Assembly (NCBI GenBank): GCA_025996655.1
Contig: BNTO01000060.1
Span: forward strand, 1-6,145
DNA from: Alphaproteobacteria bacterium
GTDB taxonomy: Bacteria > Pseudomonadota > Alphaproteobacteria > BNTO01
Reading direction: 5' to 3'
Length of the DNA: 6,145 bases
Position numbers and translations under genes: made by a program. The notes below the pieces were generated by a model, which was given only the letters and a program-made list of their open reading frames with translations, was not told the DNA's origin and ran no database searches. The first letter of the stretch is position 1; every line of letters starts with the position of its first letter. Shown piece by piece: positions 1 through 5,913 of the stretch.

Positions 1-53
1 CTTTTCGCGTAATGTTCCAATACCCTCTTTCTAAAATCTGTACTGTAAGCCAA
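1..53 (-). CDS. IS630-family transposase, N-terminal fragment (runs off left edge)
   Basis: Read on the minus strand from a TTG at 53-51, this gives MAYSTDFRKRVLEHYAK and then runs off the window. A Tyr-Ser-x-Asp-Phe-Arg-x-(Arg/Lys)-(Val/Ala)-(Leu/Val) opening is typical of IS630-family transposases, where it begins the N-terminal helix-turn-helix that binds the IS ends. The catalytic DDE domain is outside the window. TTG is chosen because the resulting protein starts like its relatives; an in-frame GTG eight codons upstream (77-75) is the alternative. I see no strong ribosome binding site. The same 17 codons occur at the right edge. Confidence 0.7.
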   Translation of the reverse strand, partial: MAYSTDFRKRVLEHYAK

Positions 54-124
54 ATTAAAACCGTTAACAAAAATCACTAATAGGGTTTACATTTTTTTTG
101 CAAATTTTTCAAGCCGCTTAGCTA
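1..124 (-). mobile_element. IS630-family element, transposase 5' end, left copy (partial)
   Basis: This is the end of an insertion sequence running off the left edge. The first 126 bases are an exact reverse complement of 6020-6145. The last shared dinucleotide (125-126) is TA, the target that IS630-family elements duplicate, so I place the element edge at 124/125. It contains the non-coding terminus and the start of a transposase gene that reads leftwards out of the window. The family call rests on the transposase N-terminus and the TA flank. The opposite IS end and most of the transposase lie outside the window, so terminal inverted repeats cannot be compared. Confidence 0.75.
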
Positions 125-222
125 TACTTCGCTTCGGTCGAGAAAGAAAAGGGAACCCGCCTTCATAGAGGCAAACAGACTGCACCGCTTAATTAATGAG
201 GCGCTTTATCAAGACTTTTTTT

Positions 223-858
223 CTAAAATAAAAGATCTTGTTGAATGTCATAAAGGGTCTGATAAATTGCGTTTAGTTTCTCTATCATGAGAGGCCTACA
301 TTGTTGTGCTCTCTCTTCGGCACATTGACGTACTTGTCGGCAAAGACCATCTCCCTGGATGAGAGCTGCCTTGAAATTTTCCGAAATAACACGTTCCAAT
401 ATAGGCGCACCCTGGGCCGTACAACCAGAAACACTGTTCCCTTCAACTTTGAAGAAATGTCCATCTTCTGTTTTATAGACGCCTAACACAGGACTATCCG
501 AAAAACAGGGTTGGTAGTTACGAGGTTCTATGGTCGTTGTTCTCGCATGAATTTCCTCGTGTTGGAGGCTTTCCTGACAAGCAGCAAGGACGGCAAAAAG
601 ACTCGCAATTTTTGGAGGACACGGATCTTTCGCCCATTGGCAAAGTGCCTCAGGAAGAGATATCGTATCCGCAATAAGGCATTCTCGAAGATCTTTTTCA
701 TAAACTTTATTTTTTTCTTGATTAAGAAGGCCTTTAATTTCTGACCGTGCTAAAATATTTCCCATTATTTTGAGGCGGTTTTCAAGAACGGAAACGCGCT
801 CCTCTACGGTCTCTATTTTGTCGCTTGAGAGGACGTGCCCTAGTGGGAAACAAGCCAA
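223..858 (-). CDS. Hypothetical cysteine-rich protein with N-terminal coiled coil, possibly exported
   Basis: I do not recognise this 211-residue protein. Residues 15-36 form a short coiled coil with hydrophobic residues at heptad spacing (I15, V18, V22, L25, L29, M32, I35). The remainder is mixed and holds ten cysteines, five of them between residues 118 and 187; that many is commoner in exported, disulfide-bonded proteins than in cytoplasmic ones. The only start in the open frame is TTG at 858-856, which has no clear ribosome binding site and sits inside a hydrophobic stretch. Upstream in the same frame the sequence reads KKLLKIVVCLACFPLGHVL, a signal-peptide-like run with no start codon before a stop. 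An ATG at 902-900 is in another frame and would join if the A run at 880-885 had one more base. The gene is divergent from pheS. It may be a real exported protein, a recent frameshift pseudogene, or carry a base-calling error; function unknown. Confidence 0.6.
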   Translation of the reverse strand: MACFPLGHVLSSDKIETVEERVSVLENRLKIMGNILARSEIKGLLNQEKNKVYEKDLRECLIADTISLPEALCQWAKDPCPPKIASLFAVLAACQESLQHEEIHARTTTIEPRNYQPCFSDSPVLGVYKTEDGHFFKVEGNSVSGCTAQGAPILERVISENFKAALIQGDGLCRQVRQCAEERAQQCRPLMIEKLNAIYQTLYDIQQDLLF

Positions 859-992
859 ACAAACGACTATTTTTAATAGTTTTTTGAATTATAAAAAAGC
901 ATAGGTTCCAACATAACAAAGTATTCCCTATCTTTTAACTTAACAAAAGCTCTTTAAGAAAAAGTTAAGAAACAGCGCCCTGCCGTTTTCTT

Positions 993-1021
993 AAGACATC
1001 GCCCCCTTTTTTAGGTAAAAT
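993..1021 (+). promoter_or_regulatory. Candidate sigma-70-type promoter for pheST
   Basis: AAGACA at 993-998 (three of its four final bases match the end of TTGACA) and TAAAAT at 1016-1021 are separated by 17 bases. This is the best-placed pair upstream of pheS. It would start transcription near 1028, leaving a leader of about 20 bases that carries only the ribosome binding site. No leader peptide with a Phe codon run and no attenuator-like terminator is visible, in contrast to the known attenuation of enterobacterial pheST. Prediction by eye only. Confidence 0.3.
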
Positions 1022-1031
1022 CAGAAAAAAC

Positions 1032-1036
1032 AGGAG
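1032..1036 (+). promoter_or_regulatory. Ribosome binding site of pheS
   Basis: AGGAG lies 12 bases before the ATG at 1049. The spacing is long; a weaker GAGAA lies closer. Together with the conserved N-terminal alignment of PheS, it supports the chosen start. Confidence 0.5.
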
Positions 1037-1048
1037 AAAGAGAACAAA

Positions 1049-2122
1049 ATGTCCGCTAGCAATCACCCCCTTTTGAAAGAGGGGGTGGCAAAAATTGGGA
1101 GCTGCCACACCTTAGCCGAGCTTGAGGCTTTGCGCGTCGATTTCCTTGGGAAGAACGGCGCCCTCACGAAAGAACTCAAGCAATTAGGCACCATCGCGCC
1201 CGACGAACGCCGCACTCAAGGGCAGGTTTTAAACGGCGTGCGGGAAACCTTGGAAGGCCTCATCGCCCAGAAAAAAGCCGTTTTTGAAACGCAAGAACTC
1301 GCCGCGCGCCTCGAAGCCGAGCGCGTGGACGTCACGTTGCCTTGCCGGCCAGCCTTGCAGGGCAAAAAGCATTTGTTTACGCAAATTTTTGAAGATTTGT
1401 CGGCTTATTTTCGCGCCAAAGGGTTTCAAATCATGAGCGGCCCGGAGGTCGATGACGATTTTCACAATTTTGGAGCGCTCAACATGCCCGCGCACCACCC
1501 CGCCCGCCAAATGCAGGATACGCTGTATCTTAAGGATGCGCCAGGCTTCCTGCTGCGCACCCATACCTCCACCATGCAATCGCGCACGTTTGAAACCGTC
1601 GGCGTGCCCGTTCGCGCCCTTTCCCTTGGGTCTGTTTTTCGTAACGATGCCGTGGACGCCACGCACACGCCCCTGTTTCATCAGATCGAAGTGTTCGTTG
1701 TCGAACCCGGCATCACGGTCGCTCACTTGAAGCATTTCTTGCTTGACCTTCTTTCGTACCTTTTCAAAATCGATTTGTGTGCCGCCGCTGAGCGCGAAGA
1801 GCCACTGCCGGTGCGGTTGCGCCCCAGTTTTTTCCCATTCACCGAACCGTCGCTTGAGGTGGATTGTTGCTGCGCGCGTACCAACGGGGAATTAAAGTTG
1901 GACCTTAGCGGGAATTGGCTGGAAATTTTGGGCTGCGGCATGATTCATCCGAATGTGTTCAAAAATTGTGGGCTCAGCACGTTCGCGGACGGCTCCCCCC
2001 TGCAAGGATTCGCGGCGGGCCTTGGCGTGGAGCGCATCGCCATGTTGAAGTATGGCATTACGGACATTCGGCAGTTTTATGAGGGGGATGCCCGATGGCT
2101 GAGTCATTATGGCGCAAACTAA
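1049..2122 (+). CDS. pheS: Phenylalanyl-tRNA synthetase alpha subunit
   Basis: PheS is the catalytic subunit of the cytoplasmic alpha2-beta2 enzyme that activates Phe with ATP and charges tRNA-Phe. At 357 residues it is full length. Residues 1-90 are the N-terminal coiled-coil arm, with the usual LRVDFLGKNGALT block at 28-40. The class II core follows: GPEVDDDFHNFGALNMPAHH at 131-150, then HPAR, RTHTS at 170-174, motif 2 around 194-213 (FRND...DATHTPLFHQ), FFPFTEPS at 261-268, and motif 3 GLGVERIAMLKYGI at 324-337. Three usually conserved positions differ: Ser195 where Arg or Lys is expected before the motif 2 V-[YF]-R, Val215 where FHQ-x-E-G has Gly, and Ala323 in GFAAG where GFAFG is usual. 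The core is otherwise intact, so I expect an active enzyme. It is followed 78 bases later by pheT and is probably cotranscribed with it. Confidence 0.97.
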   Translation: MSASNHPLLKEGVAKIGSCHTLAELEALRVDFLGKNGALTKELKQLGTIAPDERRTQGQVLNGVRETLEGLIAQKKAVFETQELAARLEAERVDVTLPCRPALQGKKHLFTQIFEDLSAYFRAKGFQIMSGPEVDDDFHNFGALNMPAHHPARQMQDTLYLKDAPGFLLRTHTSTMQSRTFETVGVPVRALSLGSVFRNDAVDATHTPLFHQIEVFVVEPGITVAHLKHFLLDLLSYLFKIDLCAAAEREEPLPVRLRPSFFPFTEPSLEVDCCCARTNGELKLDLSGNWLEILGCGMIHPNVFKNCGLSTFADGSPLQGFAAGLGVERIAMLKYGITDIRQFYEGDARWLSHYGAN

Positions 2123-2204
2123 AAAGGACAACGAAGGGCAAAAAATAAAGGCGCGTGCTCCAAGAGAGGCGACGACAAGAAAAATAAAGGGAGAGGAAAC
2201 ATGA
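2109..2204 (+). CDS. Possible 31-codon ORF bridging pheS and pheT
   Basis: An ATG 14 bases before the end of pheS opens a frame of 31 codons whose TGA overlaps the pheT start as ATGA (2201-2204). It therefore spans the whole gap with an overlap at each end. The predicted peptide begins MAQTKKDNEGQKIKARAP; it is highly charged, mostly Lys, Arg and Glu, with no hydrophobic segment and no recognisable domain. An 11-bp direct repeat (2141-2151 and 2180-2190) is 39 bp apart, exactly 13 codons, and encodes K-I-K each time. There is no good ribosome binding site of its own, so translation would depend on ribosomes finishing pheS. It may couple pheS to pheT translation, or be a chance open frame in purine-rich spacer DNA. 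Confidence 0.25.
   Translation: MAQTKKDNEGQKIKARAPREATTRKIKGEET
2188..2196 (+). promoter_or_regulatory. Ribosome binding site of pheT
   Basis: The purine run AGGGAGAGG ends four bases before the ATG at 2201. It offers overlapping matches to the anti-Shine-Dalgarno sequence, a stronger and closer site than that of pheS. It supports the ATG at 2201 and independent initiation on pheT. Confidence 0.65.
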
Positions 2205-4645
2205 AGTTCAGTTACGTGTGGCTCAAAGATCATTTGGAAACACAGGCGTCCGCCAAAGAATTGGCCGAAAAATTATGCGAGATCGGGTTTGAAGTGGAAG
2301 ATTTGGAGGACGCGAGTCTGCGCCTGAAGGATATAACAATCGCTCAGGTTCAAAAAGTCGCAGCACATCCCGATTCGGATCATCTTCATGTTTGCCGCGT
2401 TTTTGATGGGGCGAACGTTTTGCACATTGTCTGCGGCGCGAAAAACGTGCGAGAGGGCATGAAAACGGCCCTTGTTCACCCGGGTGGCTTCGTTCCAAAG
2501 TTAGGGGGCGTCCTTAAAGCCGCCAAAATTCGCGGCGTAGAGAGTCAGGGCATGATGTGTTCGGCCGCGGAGCTAGAGCTTGGAATGGACGGCGAAGGCA
2601 TTTTGGATTTGGAAACTGATGCGCCCGCGGGCGAACCTTTGGCTCAGGCGCTGGGTTTGGACGATCCCGTTTTTACCGTAAGCGTGACGCCTAACCGTGG
2701 CGATTGCTTTTCAGTGCGCGGGTTGGCACGTGAACTGGCTGCGGCGCGCATGGGCACCCTCAAACCCCTTTCTTACGCGCAACATTTTGAGGACAAAAAG
2801 CTTGATTTTGTGGATGTCAACGCGCTGCCGCCTTCCCCTCTTCCTATCGTTGTCGAAACGCCGAACTGCCCTTTTTTCTTGGGCGCGGTTGTCCAAAACG
2901 TCAAAAACGGACCGGGTCCTTTGTGGATGCGCCAGCGCCTGGAAGTTGCTGGGCAGAGCCCTATTGATGCGCTGGTGGATATTACGAATTTTTTGAGTTT
3001 TGATATAGGCCAGCCTACACATATTTATGATGCGCGTCACATTCAAGGCGGCGTTCGCGTGCGGCAAGCTAAGGCGGGCGAAGAGCTGACGGTTCTTAAC
3101 GGCCAAAAATGCGCCTTATCGGAGGAGGACGTCGTTGTCGCCGACCATAAGGTTCCTCTTACATTAGCGGGTGTTATGGGTGGGGAGGCCTCCGGATGCG
3201 CGGCCGATACAACAAACGTCCTTTTTGAAGCTGCCGTTTTTTTGCCCGTTTCCGTAACAAAAACCGGACAAAGGCATTTTTTGCGAAGCGAATCGCGGAC
3301 GCGGTTTGAACGAGGCGTCGACGCGGAGCTGACGCCGGTAAGTTTGGGTTGGGGCTTGGCGCTGCTTCAAAAAATGTGCCGAGGGACGTTGGTAGGCTGC
3401 ACGTGCGCGGAAAGTTTCGAAAAATCACCTGAAGCAGCGACGCAAGCGCCCGTAACACTGACCCAAGCGCGCTTAACAAGCCTGAGCGGCGAAGAATCTC
3501 TTTCGCTTCAAGACGCCGAGAATATTTTGGACCGCTTAGGGTTTACGATTGTTTCAAAAACCACCACCGAGCTCAAAGCTACGCCACCTTCTTGGCGTCA
3601 CGATGTGACGATGGATGCCGACCTCATCGAAGAGGTCTTGCGCTTTTACGGGTATCATCATTGTGGCATGAAGCCGCTGCCGCCTGTTCCCGTTTCGCTT
3701 CAAAAAGCGCCGACGGATGCGCTGAAAACCTTTTTTTGCGCACGCGGGCTCAGCGAGATTTATACGCTGCCGTTTTGGAGTGCGCACGACGTTGCGTTTT
3801 TTTCAGTCCCAGAAAAGGTTTTGGAAGTTTTGAATCCTTTGAATGAGGATATGGCTTTTTTGCAGACGTCTTTGCTTCCGTCCATGTTAAAGGTTGTGTC
3901 GCGGAATCAAAATCTTCGTTATGCGTATGGGGCGCTTTTTGAAATGGGGTCTGTTTTTTCTAAAAAAGAAGCGAAGGGAGAGGCGTCGAGCCATCAAGAC
4001 GGCGTCCAAGAAGATATTATGGTGGCCGGCCTCCGTTTCGGAATGCAGCCTCGCCACTGGCTTGAAAAAACACGGCCTGTAGACCTTTTTGAGTGTAAGG
4101 CGGATGTCCTTGCTTTTTTTGAATTCTGTGGGGTTTCCTCGTACCACATTCAAACAGAAAATCTGCCCTCTTATTACCATCCCAACCGCGCGGGGGTGAT
4201 CACGCAAGGGAAAAAAGTTTTGGCTTATTTTGGAGAAGTGAACCCGCAACTGCTTAAAGACGCAGAGCTCTGTGCGTCGGTTGTGATGTTTGAAGCGTTT
4301 TTGCGGGAAGAGCTCGCCGAAAAAATTGGGAAGGCAAAGCTTAAAACCTTCCAAGACTCAACGCTGCAGGTTCTTTCCCGTGACTTTGCGTTTTTAATTG
4401 CCAAGGATTTTCCCGCCGGCGAGCTTATTTCTGTCATCAAAAAGGCGGATACGCTTATTGAAGAAGTGCGGTTGTTCGATGTTTTTGAAGGGAAAAATGT
4501 TGAAGAAGGGAAAAAGTCTTTGGCCGTGGAGGTCTTGGTACAGCCTTTGCTACGTACGCTAACGGAAGAGGATTGGCAACGCATCACACAAAAAATTGTG
4601 GACGTTGTGGAAAAGCAGTGTAAAGGAACGCTGCGCAGCGTTTAG
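2201..4645 (+). CDS. pheT: Phenylalanyl-tRNA synthetase beta subunit
   Basis: PheT is the beta subunit, which binds tRNA-Phe and hydrolyses mischarged Tyr-tRNA-Phe. At 814 residues it is full length with all usual domains: the N-terminal segment MKFSYVWLKDHL; the EMAP-II-like OB fold at about 40-150 (HPDSDHLHVC, IVCGAKNVREGMK, RGVESQGMMCS); the B3/B4 editing domain at about 215-400 (VDITNF at 259-264, AGVMGG at 323-328, FERGVD at 369-374); B5 at about 418-487; the catalytic-like core at about 505-705; and the FDX-ACB anticodon-binding domain at about 717-813 (RDFAF, RLFDVFEGKNVEEGKKSLAVEV). In the editing domain the segment before FERGVD reads Ser363-Glu364-Ser365, where T/S-D-A is usual. In the core, NPLNEDMAFLQTSLLP has Gln555 where Arg is usual. 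The frame is uninterrupted and the subunit should be functional. Confidence 0.97.
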   Translation: MKFSYVWLKDHLETQASAKELAEKLCEIGFEVEDLEDASLRLKDITIAQVQKVAAHPDSDHLHVCRVFDGANVLHIVCGAKNVREGMKTALVHPGGFVPKLGGVLKAAKIRGVESQGMMCSAAELELGMDGEGILDLETDAPAGEPLAQALGLDDPVFTVSVTPNRGDCFSVRGLARELAAARMGTLKPLSYAQHFEDKKLDFVDVNALPPSPLPIVVETPNCPFFLGAVVQNVKNGPGPLWMRQRLEVAGQSPIDALVDITNFLSFDIGQPTHIYDARHIQGGVRVRQAKAGEELTVLNGQKCALSEEDVVVADHKVPLTLAGVMGGEASGCAADTTNVLFEAAVFLPVSVTKTGQRHFLRSESRTRFERGVDAELTPVSLGWGLALLQKMCRGTLVGCTCAESFEKSPEAATQAPVTLTQARLTSLSGEESLSLQDAENILDRLGFTIVSKTTTELKATPPSWRHDVTMDADLIEEVLRFYGYHHCGMKPLPPVPVSLQKAPTDALKTFFCARGLSEIYTLPFWSAHDVAFFSVPEKVLEVLNPLNEDMAFLQTSLLPSMLKVVSRNQNLRYAYGALFEMGSVFSKKEAKGEASSHQDGVQEDIMVAGLRFGMQPRHWLEKTRPVDLFECKADVLAFFEFCGVSSYHIQTENLPSYYHPNRAGVITQGKKVLAYFGEVNPQLLKDAELCASVVMFEAFLREELAEKIGKAKLKTFQDSTLQVLSRDFAFLIAKDFPAGELISVIKKADTLIEEVRLFDVFEGKNVEEGKKSLAVEVLVQPLLRTLTEEDWQRITQKIVDVVEKQCKGTLRSV
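4627..4642. repeat. 16-bp perfect palindrome at the pheT 3' end
   Basis: AACGCTGCGCAGCGTT is a perfect palindrome covering the last codons of pheT, ending just before its TAG. As RNA it can form a 6-bp stem with a GCGC loop, from either strand. It is followed by only three Ts and then purines, so it is not a textbook intrinsic terminator. It could stabilise the pheT mRNA 3' end or weakly terminate transcription. Confidence 0.35.
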
Positions 4646-4662
4646 AGAGGAAGAGGGCGTTG

Positions 4663-4697
4663 CGTTTAAAAGGGTGGCTCGTGTTAGGCCCTTAACG
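4663..4697. terminator. Weak stem-loop between the convergent pheT and lpxK-like genes
   Basis: CGTT (4663-4666) pairs with AACG (4694-4697) and AAGGG (4670-4674) with CCCTT (4689-4693), with a three-base bulge and a 14-base loop. The position, in the 38-bp gap and at the end of the convergent gene, is where a shared terminator is expected. However, the stem is interrupted and no T tract follows on either strand, so this is tentative. Confidence 0.2.
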
Positions 4698-5730
4698 AAG
4701 AGATCTCGCTGCTCGTGACCTCATGAGCGGAATCGGGTTGCGTCCCCGAACAAGCCTCAAGAATCTTCTGAACGAGAATCTTATCAACCGACAAACGCAA
4801 AGAGAAAGGATGAACTTTCAATTTTATTTTTTTGGGCAAAAAAAAGTAGTCCTGCTGACTCGTTGCGAGAAGGGCATTTTGAGCTTGCACCATCTTCACA
4901 AGGGCGTTCCATTGCGTCTCTTTATGAGAGTTTGAAGAGGACAGGGGAATAAAGCCTTTGACGTTATAGTGCGAAATGAGAAGCATTTGATAAAAAACGC
5001 CAGAATTGAGGAGGCCGGTGAAGCCTATGAGGGGCGTATTTTCACTCACATTTTCCGCCTCCAAAGACCAAAAACTGAAATAAAGGGGCGGGGCACCCCG
5101 CTTCGTTAAATCCGGCGGGCTTTCGAGAGGTTTGTCCGGAAAACGGGGCGTAACGACAGCATCGATGTGCGACATCGTATACCAAGGAAGAGGAGCCTTC
5201 GAGGAAGGGTCCGAAACGAGCGCTATAGAAAAGTGAGGCACAACAGCGTTTTTCGAGGGAGGCCCATTCAAAAGTAAAATCGTCGCGCCCGCGTCTTCCG
5301 CAGCACGAAGGGCTTGGTCCGGCTGGCGGCTAACCCAGGTGGGAATGCTTTGGCTTAAAATAAAGGCGTCTTCCGTGAGCCCAGATGGGGCATCCGGGTT
5401 CTGAAGCAAACGGGTCTGCCAATAATTCGCGCCGCGCGTCCAAACGTGGGGGACAAAGCCGTGCTCGGCCAGGGCTTCGGCGAGAGCGATGAGAGCGGCC
5501 GTCTTCGTGATGGGGGAAAGATCCTTGCCTAGCATTTCGACAGAAATAATAGGGAGGGTGCTTCCCGTTTTGGCCCGAGAGCGGCGGAACCGCTGGATTT
5601 TCCGAACACAAAAAACAAACGCACGTTTGCGCCAACGCCCCCATTGCTTCAAGGTTCTCCTTGTCACAATGCCCGTCCTTGACTTTTGGAAAAAATGTTC
5701 AGACAGCGCTCCTCGCCTCAACAAAGGCAT
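4684..5730 (-). CDS. lpxK: LpxK-family protein with eroded catalytic motifs
   Basis: The 348-residue protein aligns by eye along its length with LpxK, the inner-membrane kinase that phosphorylates the 4' position of the lipid A disaccharide. Family landmarks are recognisable but altered. LPIISVEML at 59-67 fits the strand before the P-loop, but the GGxGKT glycines are gone (S72-P-I-T-K-T77). LTEDAFILSQ at 118-127 fits the VGDEPxLLA block. AAEDAGATILLLNG at 143-156 fits GADVIIxDDG, with L-N-G for D-D-G. HIDAVV and PLIGFTGLLNSGVFYQML (233-250) fit RADAVV and the FAGIGxPxxFF block. The DHHxYT block reads PLSSSNS, and TTEKD reads T290-S-Q-Q-D294. The N-terminal membrane segment is replaced by a very basic, weakly hydrophobic region (31-55). 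ATG is the only standard start after an in-frame stop five codons upstream. Kinase activity is unlikely; it may be an eroding gene or a repurposed scaffold. Confidence 0.72.
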   Translation of the reverse strand: MPLLRRGALSEHFFQKSRTGIVTRRTLKQWGRWRKRAFVFCVRKIQRFRRSRAKTGSTLPIISVEMLGKDLSPITKTAALIALAEALAEHGFVPHVWTRGANYWQTRLLQNPDAPSGLTEDAFILSQSIPTWVSRQPDQALRAAEDAGATILLLNGPPSKNAVVPHFSIALVSDPSSKAPLPWYTMSHIDAVVTPRFPDKPLESPPDLTKRGAPPLYFSFWSLEAENVSENTPLIGFTGLLNSGVFYQMLLISHYNVKGFIPLSSSNSHKETQWNALVKMVQAQNALLATSQQDYFFLPKKIKLKVHPFSLRLSVDKILVQKILEACSGTQPDSAHEVTSSEISSLRA

Positions 5731-5853
5731 AAACCCAGTGGACCTTCAAGATATCGTAAAAGAGAGAAAAAATCAAGAAAGGGTAGAGAGTGGCGGAGAT
5801 GGTGTTAGAACAAAAATTGCAATAATATTAAATATGATTTCTGCAAATAAACC

Positions 5854-5876
5854 ACTACCGCCTGCAAGACGGTAGT
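5854..5876 (-). repeat. Hairpin 1, likely right-end recognition hairpin of an IS200/IS605 element
   Basis: ACTACCG and CGGTAGT flank a short centre. On the minus strand, the coding strand of the adjacent transposase remnant, the stem continues through a T-G wobble and two more pairs to a TGC loop, giving a 10-bp stem with a 3-base loop. On the plus strand the same position is a C-A mismatch. Y1 transposases of this family recognise hairpins in single-stranded DNA of one strand, and the better fold is on the expected strand. It lies about 40 bases past the transposase stop codon, as expected for the right end. Confidence 0.55.
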
Positions 5877-5885
5877 ATTTTGTTA

Positions 5886-5898
5886 CGCTTGCAAAGCG
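5886..5898. repeat. Hairpin 2, between transposase stop and right-end hairpin
   Basis: CGCTT and AAGCG form a perfect 5-bp stem around a three-base loop (TGC on the minus strand). The stem extends imperfectly to 5882-5903 with one bulge and one mismatch. It lies between the transposase stop and hairpin 1, and the two share the C-T-T-G-C-A core, so it may be a second protein-binding hairpin or a transcription terminator for the transposase gene. Confidence 0.4.
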
Positions 5899-5913
5899 GT
5901 CACGCGAGTAAAC

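Noticed and set aside
939..969. Inverted repeat CTTAAC...GTTAAG in the divergent intergenic region as an operator
   Set aside because: The arms are only 6 bp, 19 bases apart and AT-rich, so chance occurrence is likely. No regulator is encoded nearby.
971..1048. Phe-dependent attenuator or T-box-like leader before pheS
   Set aside because: There is no leader peptide with Phe codons, no terminator hairpin with a T run and no room for a T-box; the leader after the candidate promoter is about 20 bases.
1229..1735. 168-codon minus-strand open frame inside pheS
   Set aside because: It lies wholly antisense to conserved catalytic PheS sequence, has no ribosome binding site and a composition typical of an antisense shadow of a GC-rich gene.
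3887..4354. 155-codon minus-strand open frame inside pheT
   Set aside because: It is antisense to a full-length pheT whose frame carries all expected domains; nothing independent supports it.
5773..5909. Minus-strand open stretch encoding a hydrophobic segment (FAEIIFNIIAIFVLTP) upstream of the lpxK-like gene
   Set aside because: It has no start codon, runs through the IS200/IS605 hairpins, and its hydrophobicity follows from AT-rich intergenic DNA.
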